This document shows positions 52,444 to 62,027 of a stretch of 64,000 nt of DNA, piece after piece (the first letter of the stretch is position 1; every line of letters starts with the position of its first letter). The notes below the pieces were generated by a model. The model did not search any database. It saw nothing but the letters and a program-made list of their open reading frames with translations, and was not told the DNA's origin. The position numbers and the translations under genes are program-made. The stretch is from Alteribacter aurantiacus DSM 18675 (lineage in GTDB: Bacteria; Bacillota; Bacilli; Bacillales; Salisediminibacteriaceae). Where the stretch lies: contig NZ_KE386941.1 in assembly GCF_000429705.1 (NCBI RefSeq), forward strand, positions 2,158,781-2,222,780. The letters are read 5' to 3'.

Positions 52444-52867
52444 TTAACTGCCTCCCTGCAAATGAAATGCTTAAACGCTTGTCTAAGCACAATAGTTATT
52501 ATGGGTAAAGGCACGTGAAATATAGGGTCTAATATATTCCAATTCTTCTAAAAAAAGCAGATGAACTACTCAAGCACAGGAACAGATACATTCTCAGTTG
52601 AAGAACTGATCACCAACATGAATAAGGTGGAATTTAGTAACGACATTTGTTTCTATATAAAGGTACCTTTCTACGACACCATATGCCGTACTGTTGAACT
52701 TTTAAGGTTCGCCAGCTTTTTTTTGAAAATTAAAAGCCTCAATTCCCTGTAGGGAACGGAGGCTTGCTATTTTATTTATAGTAATGGACTATTTTTCTTA
52801 TTTGTCATTTAGATTACTTTATCTAAATAACGGCAATTCGCTCTTCATTATAATTGCGACATTAAAT
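52444..52867. other. Gene-free gap with an orphan hairpin
   Basis: No convincing gene. A compound hairpin (AAGCCTC/GAGGCTT with inner TTCCC/GGGAA, 52734-52765) followed by a T-rich stretch looks like a terminator without an obvious gene in front of it. The short frame starting at 52561 has no ribosome site. Confidence 0.5.
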
Positions 52868-52895
52868 AACCCCCGACGCTTAAGCGCCGAGGGTT
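52868..52895 (-). terminator. Probable terminator of leuS
   Basis: An inverted repeat centred on CGCTTAAGCG with partly paired CCCC and GGG arms begins 6 bp beyond the leuS stop codon. The T-run after it on the minus strand is weak. Confidence 0.6.
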
Positions 52896-52900
52896 CGATG

Positions 52901-55321
52901 TTAGTTAGCTACGATATTTACGAGCTTTCCTGGTACGGCAATAACTTTTCTCACCGTTTTACCTTCAATATCTTCTTTTACTTTATCAAGAGCAAGGGCT
53001 TCTTTTTCCATTGCTTCTCGATCCGCGTCTTTAGCGATGACCATTTTCGAGCGGACTTTGCCGTTCACTTGGACAACGATTTCCACTTCGTTCTCAACAA
53101 GCTTGCTTTCGTCGTACGTTGGCCATGCTTCATACGTAATTGTTCCTTCATGACCTAGCTTCTCCCAAAGCTCTTCACTGATGTGAGGAGCGATTGGTGA
53201 TAGCAACTTCACAAAGCCTTCCATATATGCTCTAGGCAGCTTATCCTGCTTATAGGCGTCGTTGATGAACACCATCATTTGAGAAATGGCTGTGTTAAAA
53301 CGAAGGCCCTCACAGTCTTCAGACACTTTTTTCACTGTCTGATGATACGTTCTTGTTAGAGAGCTGTCTTTTTCGTCCATCTCAACAATCGATGGATTCA
53401 GTGCACCGTTGTCTGCGACCATCAAGCGCCACACGCGGTCCAAGAAACGTCTCGCTCCGTCAAGACCCGTTGTGCTCCAAGCAATCGAAGCATCAAGAGG
53501 CCCCATGAACATTTCATATAGACGAAGGGTATCTGCACCATGTGACTCAACGATTTCGTCAGGGTTTACAACGTTTCCTTTAGACTTACTCATCTTCTCG
53601 TTGTTTTCTCCAAGAATCATCCCTTGGTTGTACAGCTTTTGGAACGGCTCCTTCGTTGGTACCACACCAATGTCGTACAAGAACTTGTGCCAGAAACGAG
53701 CGTATAGAAGGTGAAGTACCGCGTGCTCCGCGCCTCCAATATACATGTCAACAGGTAGCCAATGCTTTAGCTTTTCAGGATCGGCCAACTGCTCTTCGTT
53801 GTCAGGATCGATGTAACGAAGGTAATACCAGCAGCTTCCTGCCCATTGTGGCATCGTGTTTGTTTCACGACGACCTTTTTTACCCGTTTCAGGATCGGTT
53901 ACAAACAACCAGTCTTCTGCGTTAGCCAGTGGTGACTCTCCAGTACCGGATGATTTGAATTCTTCCATTTCAGGAAGAGTAAGTGGTAGCTCAGATTCAG
54001 GTACGGCTTTCATCGTACCATCTTCAAAATGAATAATCGGGATCGGCTCTCCCCAGTAACGCTGGCGACTGAACAGCCAGTCACGTAATCGATACGTCAC
54101 TTTCTTATCGCCTTTTCCATTTTCACTAAGCCAGTCAATCATTTTCGTAATCGCTTCTTCGTTGTGAAGACCGTTTAAGAAGTCAGAGTTTACGTGAGCA
54201 CCGTCACCGGCATACGCTTCCTTCTCCACGTCTCCTCCTTCGACAACTTCAACGATTGGCAAATCAAATGTCTTCGCAAACTCATAATCACGCTCGTCAT
54301 GACCCGGTACTGCCATTACAGCTCCAGTTCCGTAGCTTGCTAGAACATAATCGGCAATCCAAATCGGAAGTTTCTCACCGGAAACCGGGTGAATGGCGTA
54401 AGCTCCTGTAAAGACACCCGTCTTCTCTTTTGCTAACTCCGTTCGCTCAAGATCACTCTTTGTCCCTACGTCACGCTGGTATGCCTCTACTGCTTCTTTT
54501 TGATCGTCCGTAACAATTTGGCTTACAAGCTTATGCTCAGGGGCCAACACCACGTACGTTGCACCAAACAACGTATCAGGACGTGTTGTAAATACAGTAA
54601 TTTTCTCGTCAGATCCGTCAATACCGTAATGAACATCGGCTCCTTCAGAGCGACCAATCCAGTTACGTTGCATGTCTTTTAAGCTCTCTGGCCAGTCTAG
54701 ATCGTCAAGGTCTTCAAGCAAACGATCGGCGTAGGCCGTAATTTTAAGCATCCACTGCTTCATTGGACGACGCTCGACTGGGTGACCTCCGCGCTCACTT
54801 ACCCCATCGATGACTTCTTCGTTAGCTAGAACGGTTCCAAGTGCCGGGCACCAGTTTACTGCTACTTCATCAATGTATGCTAAGCCTTTTTCATAAAGCT
54901 TGATGAAAATCCACTGTGTCCATTTGTAATACTTTTCGTCGACAGTATTGACTTCACGATCCCAATCGTAAGAAAAGCCCAATGCTTTAATTTGACGACG
55001 GAACGTATCAATATTGGCAAGGGTAAAGTCACGAGGATGGTTTCCTGTGTCCAACGCATATTGCTCTGCCGGAAGTCCGAATGCATCCCATCCCATTGGG
55101 TGAAGGACGTTGTACCCTTGCATGCGCTTCATTCTTGAAAGAATATCTGTCGCTGTGTAGCCTTCCGGATGTCCTACATGAAGTCCTGCTCCGGATGGAT
55201 ATGGAAACATATCAAGAGCATAGAACTTCTCTTTTCCGATTTCATCTTCTGTTTTGAATGTCTTTTCTTGATCCCAGTATTTCTGCCACTTTGGTTCGAT
55301 GTCTTTATGGTTAAAAGCCAT
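52901..55321 (-). CDS. leuS: Leucyl-tRNA synthetase
   Basis: 806 residues, typical of bacterial LeuS. It charges tRNA-Leu. The ATP motif P-S-G-A-G-L-H-V-G-H (HIGH class) is near residue 42 and K-M-S-K-S near 577; the editing domain lies between. The ATG at 55321 follows GGAGG and gives the usual M-A-F-N-H-K-D-I-E-P-K-W-Q start; the longer frame to 55456 runs through the T-box and is rejected. Expression is controlled by an upstream T-box. Confidence 0.97.
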   Translation of the reverse strand: MAFNHKDIEPKWQKYWDQEKTFKTEDEIGKEKFYALDMFPYPSGAGLHVGHPEGYTATDILSRMKRMQGYNVLHPMGWDAFGLPAEQYALDTGNHPRDFTLANIDTFRRQIKALGFSYDWDREVNTVDEKYYKWTQWIFIKLYEKGLAYIDEVAVNWCPALGTVLANEEVIDGVSERGGHPVERRPMKQWMLKITAYADRLLEDLDDLDWPESLKDMQRNWIGRSEGADVHYGIDGSDEKITVFTTRPDTLFGATYVVLAPEHKLVSQIVTDDQKEAVEAYQRDVGTKSDLERTELAKEKTGVFTGAYAIHPVSGEKLPIWIADYVLASYGTGAVMAVPGHDERDYEFAKTFDLPIVEVVEGGDVEKEAYAGDGAHVNSDFLNGLHNEEAITKMIDWLSENGKGDKKVTYRLRDWLFSRQRYWGEPIPIIHFEDGTMKAVPESELPLTLPEMEEFKSSGTGESPLANAEDWLFVTDPETGKKGRRETNTMPQWAGSCWYYLRYIDPDNEEQLADPEKLKHWLPVDMYIGGAEHAVLHLLYARFWHKFLYDIGVVPTKEPFQKLYNQGMILGENNEKMSKSKGNVVNPDEIVESHGADTLRLYEMFMGPLDASIAWSTTGLDGARRFLDRVWRLMVADNGALNPSIVEMDEKDSSLTRTYHQTVKKVSEDCEGLRFNTAISQMMVFINDAYKQDKLPRAYMEGFVKLLSPIAPHISEELWEKLGHEGTITYEAWPTYDESKLVENEVEIVVQVNGKVRSKMVIAKDADREAMEKEALALDKVKEDIEGKTVRKVIAVPGKLVNIVAN

Positions 55322-55385
55322 GGTGACAACCTCCTCGTTTAGTAAAATCAGTGTACCGAACGCCCGTTCAGAAGGATTCCAAAGC

Positions 55386-55645
55386 ATATAAAAAACCTCC
55401 CATCCCTGGCGCAATTGCAGGGACGAGAGGTTGGATTCAACTTCCCGCGGTACCACCCATGATTAGTACGTGTGTACTCACTTCATTACACCTATAACGC
55501 AGGCAAAACGGAATAAGCTCGCTAAAGTCCACTTATTCAACTCAAAGGCGAGTTCATGAATGGCACGGTTGACTTGCAGCGACCGTCAACTCTCTTTTGC
55601 GTGCTCCGTTCATTACTACTCCTTGTCATCGTCAGTTCAACATAT
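55386..55645 (-). promoter_or_regulatory. Leucine T-box leader of leuS
   Basis: On the minus strand the T-box sequence GGGTGGTACCGCGG lies at 55445-55458 and a terminator hairpin with T run at about 55391-55433. Upstream, a stem I region carries AGTAGTAATGAACGGAG-like conserved parts and ATGAACTCGCC, in which CTC (55550-55552) fits the leucine specifier codon. Uncharged tRNA-Leu should bind and allow readthrough into leuS. Confidence 0.92.
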
Positions 55646-55742
55646 ATACTTGTTATTCTATGAACTCCTAAGCCCTGTGTCAAGGCTATTTATCTAGAGG
55701 ATTCACGTTATGTTTGCAAAATAAACATGAACGCACAAAAAA

Positions 55743-56945
55743 TCATGAAACAGATTCCACATTCCGCTCTCCGATTTTTTTATCCGATAAGCCACGATCA
55801 TACAAAGCTGTTGTCACAAAACTAATCAAAAACAACACCACGAGGGCATAAAACAGGACACTCATCCCAAAAAGGTCGGCCATGACGCCTCCAAAGAAAG
55901 GACCAATCAAGCGTCCTCCAGTTCCGACACTGTTTACAATGCCTTGATAAAACCCTGCTTTTCCTTCCGGGGCAAGTTGATGAGCAATTGTCGGCACCGC
56001 CGGCCAAACAAACATTTCTCCCAACGTAAGAATGACCATTGCCACCACAAATGCGGTAAACACGTCTGCTTGTGATAAAACCACATAAGCACCCATAAAA
56101 ATGACGAGGCCCACATAGATTTGCGCCTTTAGTGAGTGCACCCATTTCTCTATGAAAAATTTGATCACTGGCTGGAAAAACACGATCATCGCTCCATTAA
56201 TCGTCCATAAAATACTGTACTGTGTTAACGGAATTCCTAAGTTTTGCGTGTGAACACTAATCGTCGTTTGCCACTGAACATAGGCAATCCAACAGATGAG
56301 GAAGCCACCACACATAATGAGTAGGGCACGGAATCGTTTTTTGTTCTCCACTTCTTGACTTTGTTCAAACACGTTTGTGGTTTGCCCTTGGCCATTGTCT
56401 GCCTGTAAATGTCTAAAAAACAACAAAGCAAGAATAAAAAAGCCTAGATACATCAATCCGTTTCCGAGAAAAACCAGGTCAAAACGATAGCTTGCAAGAA
56501 GGCCTCCTGAAGCTGCGCCAACGGAAACACCAACGTTTTGCGCCACGTACATGGCGTTAAACGGACGTCGACCACCCTCCGGCCACACTGCACCTGCCAT
56601 CGCATACATGGCAGGAATAATCACACCTGCACCAAATCCAAGACCAAGCATTAAAACAACATATTGATAGAAGTCATTAAACAGAGCAAGGGTAAAAGCA
56701 CTTGCCATCGTAATCAACACACCGAGCATAATTGTCTTGTACCCGCCTATCCGATCGAACAGTTTTCCACCAATGAGGTTTCCGATAATTCCCATTACCG
56801 CATTTCCCATAATGACTATACCTGCAACGGAGAGGGATTTTCCTAATTCCATATGAATGTAAATCGTGTTTAAAGGCCATAAAAAAGACGCCCCCGTTAC
56901 GTTAATCGCCATTCCGATAACGAGAAGCCAGACCGCTTTTGGCAT
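55743..56945 (-). CDS. MFS permease
   Basis: A 400-residue membrane protein with 12 predicted segments. The MFS cytoplasmic motif G-G-K-L-F-D-R-I-G-G-Y-K near residue 58 is clear, as is the second copy layout. It resembles YttB/YfmO-type multidrug permeases of Bacilli in general layout. The substrate is unknown. The ATG follows AAGGAGG. It forms its own leftward unit. Confidence 0.82.
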   Translation of the reverse strand: MPKAVWLLVIGMAINVTGASFLWPLNTIYIHMELGKSLSVAGIVIMGNAVMGIIGNLIGGKLFDRIGGYKTIMLGVLITMASAFTLALFNDFYQYVVLMLGLGFGAGVIIPAMYAMAGAVWPEGGRRPFNAMYVAQNVGVSVGAASGGLLASYRFDLVFLGNGLMYLGFFILALLFFRHLQADNGQGQTTNVFEQSQEVENKKRFRALLIMCGGFLICWIAYVQWQTTISVHTQNLGIPLTQYSILWTINGAMIVFFQPVIKFFIEKWVHSLKAQIYVGLVIFMGAYVVLSQADVFTAFVVAMVILTLGEMFVWPAVPTIAHQLAPEGKAGFYQGIVNSVGTGGRLIGPFFGGVMADLFGMSVLFYALVVLFLISFVTTALYDRGLSDKKIGERNVESVS

Positions 56946-57052
56946 TCAGGTACCTCCTTACTATTTCGTATAACTAAACAAATTGTAGAGCAGGAAAACA
57001 AATAAAGCAACGATCTTTTTACTCAATTTGTAAATTCCCTCTCCCCTGCAAA

Positions 57053-57252
57053 TGAAGCCATTGCCACTCCAATATAAGGCACTGAAAAGTTGGACTTTAC
57101 TTTTCCAGTGGCTCCTTATCTATGATAGGATTACTACTAGAAAACACGAATGAAATGAGCGGAACGGATGCATGTCTCTGATACGAGTGGGTTTCTCGTA
57201 TCAGGTGCGCAACCGAGTGAAGCCATTGCCATTCAAATAAAGGCACTGAAAA
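57053..57252. repeat. Direct repeat pair flanking a hairpin upstream of the threonine aldolase gene
   Basis: A 35-36-nt sequence starting tgaagccattgcca and ending aaggcactgaaaa occurs at 57053-57088 and again at 57218-57252. Between them, CTGATACGAG (57178-57187) pairs perfectly with CTCGTATCAG (57195-57204) over a 7-nt loop. No riboswitch class is recognised. Confidence 0.65.
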
Positions 57253-57307
57253 AATTCGATCCTTACCTTATCCAATGACTTTCTAAATTCTCCTCAAGGA
57301 GGCTATT

Positions 57308-58351
57308 ATGATGAATTTGATAGATTTACGAAGTGATACAGTAACAAAACCTTCAGCCGAGATGCGTGAAGCTATGGCGAATGCGGTTGTGGGAGACGAC
57401 GTATATGAAGAAGATCCAACCGTCCTGGAGCTTGAAGCCTATGCTGCCAAACTCACGGGAAAAGAAGCCGCTCTCTTTGTAACAAGCGGCACACAAGGAA
57501 ATCAAGTGGCTGTGTTAACCCATATGAGACAAGGTGAAGAAATCATTATGGATGACAGAGCCCACGTCTTTTTATACGAAGGTGGAGCGACCGCAGCCCT
57601 TGCCGGCGTTCAATCAAGAACTCTTCCAAGTGACAACGGAAAAATGAAGATAGAAGAGATCGCAGGTGCCATTCGCATGAGTGACGTTCACTTTCCGGAC
57701 ACGGGATTGATTTGGCTTGAGAACACCCATAACAAAAGCGGAGGACGAGTGCTACCGATCGACTACTTGGCTCAAGTAAAAAGTCTAGCAGACGAACACC
57801 GCATCCCCGTTCATATGGACGGAGCACGATTATTTAACGCTGCTGTAGCCTCCGATGTTGAAATTAGTCGCATCACTGAGCACACGACTTCTGTTCAATT
57901 TTGCCTATCAAAAGGATTGGGAGCTCCGGTCGGCTCGATTCTTGCGGGTGATAAAGAGTTCATTTCAAGAGCAAGAAAATGGCGGAAGCGTCTTGGTGGC
58001 GGATTACGACAAGCAGGCGTATTAGCCGCCCCTGCTCTTTTGGCTTTAAAAAACGGATTGGACTTTTTAAAAATCGATCACCTACACGCCAACATGTTGG
58101 CGGAAGCGGTCGCCAAGCTCGATAGGGTGAAAGTTGAAAACGAAGTTGAAACAAACATGGTTCTTGTGAACACGTCTGAAACTGGTAAAACAAGTGAAGA
58201 CTGGGTTGCTGAAATGAAACGTCAAGGTGTACTCGCAGTCCCCTATGGTCCACTCACCGTCCGCCTAACGACTCACCGAGATTTAACCGAGTCAGACATG
58301 AAACAGGCTATTGCCGGCATCACCAATGCGTGGAAGCAACTGAAAGGATGA
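57308..58351 (+). CDS. ltaE: Low-specificity threonine aldolase
   Basis: A 347-residue PLP enzyme of the beta-eliminating-lyase fold that splits threonine or allo-threonine into glycine and acetaldehyde. The PLP lysine lies in F-C-L-S-K-G-L-G-A-P near residue 203; the start L-R-S-D-T-V-T-K-P and H-M-D-G-A-R-L near 170 are diagnostic. The ATG follows AAGGAGG. It ends 7 bp before mnmL and may share a transcript with it. Confidence 0.92.
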   Translation: MMNLIDLRSDTVTKPSAEMREAMANAVVGDDVYEEDPTVLELEAYAAKLTGKEAALFVTSGTQGNQVAVLTHMRQGEEIIMDDRAHVFLYEGGATAALAGVQSRTLPSDNGKMKIEEIAGAIRMSDVHFPDTGLIWLENTHNKSGGRVLPIDYLAQVKSLADEHRIPVHMDGARLFNAAVASDVEISRITEHTTSVQFCLSKGLGAPVGSILAGDKEFISRARKWRKRLGGGLRQAGVLAAPALLALKNGLDFLKIDHLHANMLAEAVAKLDRVKVENEVETNMVLVNTSETGKTSEDWVAEMKRQGVLAVPYGPLTVRLTTHRDLTESDMKQAIAGITNAWKQLKG

Positions 58352-58358
58352 ACAACCG

Positions 58359-59312
58359 TTGAATAATGAAACACCTCTCCTTTTTGGAGATAAGCGATAT
58401 TACACATGGAACTACCACCTCCGTCAAGAGTTCGGGGAAAAGATCTTTAAAGTTCCTCTCGATGCCGGTTTTGATTGCCCGAATCGTGACGGAAACGTCG
58501 CCAGTGGCGGCTGTACGTTTTGTAGCGAAAGAGGATCAGGGGATTTTGCCGGAGACCGAAAAGACGACCTTATCACCCAATTCACCACAATTAAAGAACG
58601 TATGCATACCAAATGGAAAACAGGAAAGTACATCGGCTACTTTCAGGCCTATACGAATACCTATGCACCTGTAGAAGAATTACGGGAGATGTACGAAGTC
58701 ATTCTCAAACAAGAAGGTGTTGTGGGACTTGCCATTGCCACTCGCCCAGACTGTCTGCCTGACGATGTAGTCGAATACTTGGCTGAACTTAATAAACGCA
58801 CTTACCTTTGGGTCGAGCTTGGTCTGCAAACAGCACATGACCGAACGGGGATGCTCATTAACCGGGCACATGATTATCAATGTTATGTAGATGGGGTGAA
58901 CAAACTCCGAAAACACGGCATACGCGTTTGTTGTCATATCATTAACGGCCTACCTCTTGAAAGCCGAGACATGATGATGGAAACAGCTAAAGAAGTGGCA
59001 AAACTTGATGTGCAAGGAATCAAAATTCACCTTCTTCATCTGTTAAAGCGAACGCCGATGGTGAAGCAATACGAAAAAGGCATGGTCGAGTTCATGAGCG
59101 AGAAAGAATATATCAATCTGGTTTGTGATCAGCTCGAAGTGATTCCCGCAAATATGATTGTCCACCGCCTGACTGGAGACGGACCATCAGAACTTATGAT
59201 CGGACCGATGTGGAGCTTAAATAAATGGTCTGTTTTAAACGGCATTGATGCGGAGTTGAAAAGACGAAACAGTTGGCAAGGAAAGCACTATGAAGGGGCG
59301 GTTGTAAAATGA
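58359..59312 (+). CDS. mnmL: Radical SAM enzyme MnmL (YtqA)
   Basis: A 317-residue TIGR01212-type radical SAM protein. The Fe-S cysteines are in D-C-P-N-R-D-G-N-V-A-S-G-G-C-T-F-C near residues 33-49. In Bacillus subtilis YtqA acts on the carboxymethylaminomethyl group of tRNA wobble U34 in the pathway to mnm5s2U. The TTG start has AAAGGATG upstream. Its end overlaps the mnmM start by 4 bp, which supports joint function. Confidence 0.92.
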   Translation: MNNETPLLFGDKRYYTWNYHLRQEFGEKIFKVPLDAGFDCPNRDGNVASGGCTFCSERGSGDFAGDRKDDLITQFTTIKERMHTKWKTGKYIGYFQAYTNTYAPVEELREMYEVILKQEGVVGLAIATRPDCLPDDVVEYLAELNKRTYLWVELGLQTAHDRTGMLINRAHDYQCYVDGVNKLRKHGIRVCCHIINGLPLESRDMMMETAKEVAKLDVQGIKIHLLHLLKRTPMVKQYEKGMVEFMSEKEYINLVCDQLEVIPANMIVHRLTGDGPSELMIGPMWSLNKWSVLNGIDAELKRRNSWQGKHYEGAVVK

Positions 59313-59890
59313 AAACATTAGCAGGCGTCCTCCCTTTCACTCGGCACCTCTTGGAAAAAGCCGTTCCTGAAGGGGGGCTTGCAGTTGACGCTACTGCCGG
59401 GAATGGCCATGATACGGTGTTTTTGGCCAAACTTGTAGGAGAAAGTGGCACGGTTGTGAGTTTCGACATTCAAGATGCGGCGATTCATGCTACTCAAGCG
59501 AGGCTGGATGCTGCAACGAAATTAAATCTATCTGAGCGAGTGACCCTTGTAAAAGACAGCCACGAAAACGTCTTAGAGCACCTTGATGAGGACCCTCTCG
59601 TTCATGGAGCTGTATTCAACTTAGGCTACTTGCCTGGAAGCGACAAATCCGTCACGACAACGCCATCATCTACGATTCGTGCAGTGGAACACCTATTTTC
59701 AACCCTCGCCCCTGGCGGCGTTATTGTTCTTGTGGTCTATCATGGACATGAGAAAGGAAAAGTCGAGCGTGATGCTCTTATTGACTTTGTACGCGGGATT
59801 CCACAGGAAGAGGCACACGTACTTGAGTACCGCTTTACCAACCAACGAAACAACCCACCATTTATTGTGGCGATTGAGAGACGGGGTTAG
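59309..59890 (+). CDS. mnmM: tRNA wobble-uridine methyltransferase MnmM (YtqB)
   Basis: A 193-residue class I SAM methyltransferase. The SAM motif A-V-D-A-T-A-G-N-G-H-D-T is near residues 26-37 and N-L-G-Y-L-P-G-S-D-K near 103. Family knowledge: it methylates the aminomethyl group of tRNA U34 to give mnm5s2U. The ATGA overlap with mnmL implies translational coupling. Confidence 0.92.
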   Translation: MKTLAGVLPFTRHLLEKAVPEGGLAVDATAGNGHDTVFLAKLVGESGTVVSFDIQDAAIHATQARLDAATKLNLSERVTLVKDSHENVLEHLDEDPLVHGAVFNLGYLPGSDKSVTTTPSSTIRAVEHLFSTLAPGGVIVLVVYHGHEKGKVERDALIDFVRGIPQEEAHVLEYRFTNQRNNPPFIVAIERRG

Positions 59891-59896
59891 GGTGAA

Positions 59897-59963
59897 GTGA
59901 TTGATAAATGGGCAAAGTGATGAGTAAATCTCAAAGTCGATGAACAAATCACTCAACTCCATC
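59897..59963. repeat. Phased tandem repeat of the GTCGAT/GTGAT type
   Basis: Units of 20, 19 and 21 nt start at 59897, 59917 and 59936. The stretch 59925-59950 is identical over 26 nt to 43874-43899. It begins right after the mnmM stop codon and lies between convergent genes, like the copy at 43.9 kb. Confidence 0.8.
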
Positions 59964-59974
59964 CCCCAACCATT

Positions 59975-60011
59975 AAAAAAGCAAGCATCCCCAGCGGATG
60001 CTTGCTTTTTT
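59975..60011. terminator. Bidirectional terminator between mnmM and the AEC gene
   Basis: A perfect 16-bp stem (59975-59990 with 59996-60011) has a 5-nt loop and A and T runs in its arms. Confidence 0.93.
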
Positions 60012-60906
60012 ACCCTAAAATCATAAGTAATAATGTCAACGTCACAACACTCAATAGAGTAGAAATAAACGTCACTCCCGATACGAGCTTTGGCTTTGCG
60101 TCAAACTGAACCGCATACATGACGATTGTTGCCGCTGATGGCATGGCAGCCGAAACAATCAGCACTTTCGCCAATAATGGATCCATCGGCATTGTGAGTG
60201 TGATTCCCCAAGCTATTAGTGGCGACACGAGCAAGCGAACAATGACAGCATAACTGATCTTTCCCCACTCAAAGTTGCCCCACTTGATGTTGGCCAGTTG
60301 CATACCTAAGATAATCATCACCGTCGGGATTGTCGCAGCCGAAATGATATCGACCGTTTGCATCCCATTCTCAGGGATGGTTACATCAAATCCTTTTAAC
60401 AAAACAGCCACAATCACGGCATAGGTAGCCGGCATTCGAAACACTGCTGTCATGGCCGTTTTCATTCCGGTCCCACCACGGGCAGCGTAATACACACCAA
60501 AGAAATTCATAATAATTGATTGGAAAACAAGAAAACTGACGGCGTAAGCAAAGCCCGCCTCTCCATATGCAAAAAGAATGATTGGAGCTCCGTAATTTCC
60601 TGCATTCATAAAGGCTGTTGATAAAATTAAGCCACTCTCCATAGTAGATGGATAATTCCTCAAACGAGCATACACTTTATTTATAAGAATAAGTGCAAAC
60701 AAAAGAACCATGGAAAACACAATCATATACACATATTGCAAATCAATATCCGCTTCATAAAACGTTTTAAACACCAAGGCCGGTGTCATCACGTAGATGG
60801 CTACGGTAGACAACGGCCTAATATCAAGCTTTTGCCACTTCTGTACAGCAAAGCCAATCGCAAATACACAAATTACTGGTAATACGACGGAGAAAAAGAT
60901 TGTCAA
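60010..60906 (-). CDS. AEC-family permease
   Basis: A 298-residue membrane protein with about ten hydrophobic segments in two five-helix halves, as in auxin efflux carrier (AEC) proteins such as malate or malonate permeases. The N-A-G-N-Y-G motif near residue 102 is the family hallmark. The substrate is unknown. The TTG start has AGGGATG upstream at 11 nt. It follows ytpB by 26 bp on the same strand and may be co-transcribed with it. Confidence 0.85.
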   Translation of the reverse strand: MTIFFSVVLPVICVFAIGFAVQKWQKLDIRPLSTVAIYVMTPALVFKTFYEADIDLQYVYMIVFSMVLLFALILINKVYARLRNYPSTMESGLILSTAFMNAGNYGAPIILFAYGEAGFAYAVSFLVFQSIIMNFFGVYYAARGGTGMKTAMTAVFRMPATYAVIVAVLLKGFDVTIPENGMQTVDIISAATIPTVMIILGMQLANIKWGNFEWGKISYAVIVRLLVSPLIAWGITLTMPMDPLLAKVLIVSAAMPSAATIVMYAVQFDAKPKLVSGVTFISTLLSVVTLTLLLMILG

Positions 60907-60932
60907 GCGCTATTCATCCCTATCCCTCTCAA

Positions 60933-61997
60933 TCACGTGTTGCTTTTTTGCCGGTACATCCAGTTGTTCATGTAAAAAAACAAGCTCTCCATTCCGCCGT
61001 GTTTAAGGATCTGCCTGCTTTTTTGACGAAATAACCGGTCTTTTTTAACCTTATCATCAGCCAAGTAAATGGCAATCAGACCTTTTCTGATAAACCGATG
61101 AAACCGCTCATCGGGGAGAATTTCAATCCCATTTCCCGCTTGGCGAAAAAATTCACCGAGGCGGTCGAACAATTCACTCTCGCTCTCATAGTAACTGCAA
61201 AAATTGAGATCCCCTTCTCGTTCATCTTCCTCTTGATCAATATAATAATCAAGCATAATATGAAGACCTTGCATCCACGGAAAATACCCTTCCTTGATAT
61301 GATCGACCTCAACAGGTGTTAGCTGTCTGTTTCCAGCCGCATATGAGGTTAAGCAAAAAATACCGAGGGTCGATCCTGCACAAGCAGAAAATTCATACCA
61401 GCTCATGTCCGGCACAGTGCTTCGGTGTTTCTCAAACCACGCTTCAAGTCGCGGTACACGCTCAGAAGGTGTCACATGCTTGTGCACCTGCAAATCTACA
61501 TATAATGAAGCAAGTTCAACATTCGCTTTTTTCACCGCATGATAGGAAGGAAATGACCGCGTAGCTTCCTGACATGTTTTAACGAGGGATTGCAGATAGC
61601 CACCGTCCTCTTTTTCCACTCGAAAACGGTAGTAATCCCGAGGCTTTGCTCCTGGAGTCAAAGCGTCTGGCATACTTTCATGAAGGGCTGTGAAATCTTC
61701 TGGATCCAAAGATGTACTCCGATCACACAAATTATCCAAGTAGTCACTGATCAGCTGGTACGCAACGATAAAACGAATCGCTTCCACCCTGTTTTCACCT
61801 GCAAGAAGTCCGTAAATAGCGCCCCCTTTACAATGAAACGCCTTTTCATCAATTCCCATTAAAGCTTGAGACCTTAATTCCGGATCCGGGATTCCTTCAG
61901 CGAACGTCCTCCACTCCTTCAGTTGCTCTCTCACAACTGGAAGTACTTTCGTGTAAACCTGATACAGCAGTGTCCATGAACGAGTTGGTACTGTCAC
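60933..61997 (-). CDS. ytpB: Tetraprenyl-beta-curcumene synthase YtpB
   Basis: About 354 residues. It matches YtpB, which cyclises the C35 chain heptaprenyl diphosphate to tetraprenyl-beta-curcumene, the first step of C35 terpene formation in Bacillus spores and cells. The acidic motif S-D-Y-L-D-N-L-C-D-R near residue 85 and Y-Y-I-D-Q-E-E-D-E near 250 fit metal-binding regions of terpene synthases. The GTG at 61997 has GGAGGG 7 nt upstream and yields the usual M-T-V-P start; an ATG at 62012 has no site. It lies beside ytpA as in Bacillus subtilis. Confidence 0.9.
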   Translation of the reverse strand: MTVPTRSWTLLYQVYTKVLPVVREQLKEWRTFAEGIPDPELRSQALMGIDEKAFHCKGGAIYGLLAGENRVEAIRFIVAYQLISDYLDNLCDRSTSLDPEDFTALHESMPDALTPGAKPRDYYRFRVEKEDGGYLQSLVKTCQEATRSFPSYHAVKKANVELASLYVDLQVHKHVTPSERVPRLEAWFEKHRSTVPDMSWYEFSACAGSTLGIFCLTSYAAGNRQLTPVEVDHIKEGYFPWMQGLHIMLDYYIDQEEDEREGDLNFCSYYESESELFDRLGEFFRQAGNGIEILPDERFHRFIRKGLIAIYLADDKVKKDRLFRQKSRQILKHGGMESLFFYMNNWMYRQKSNT

Positions 61998-62027
61998 CGT
62001 TATTCCCTCCATTTTTTCATTTGCTAT

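Noticed and set aside
52561..52752. Small gene in the gap before leuS
   Set aside because: No ribosome site, no recognisable composition, and it runs into a hairpin.
55322..55456. N-terminal extension of leuS by 45 codons
   Set aside because: It runs through the T-box terminator and the ATG at 55321 has an ideal ribosome site and the conserved LeuS start.
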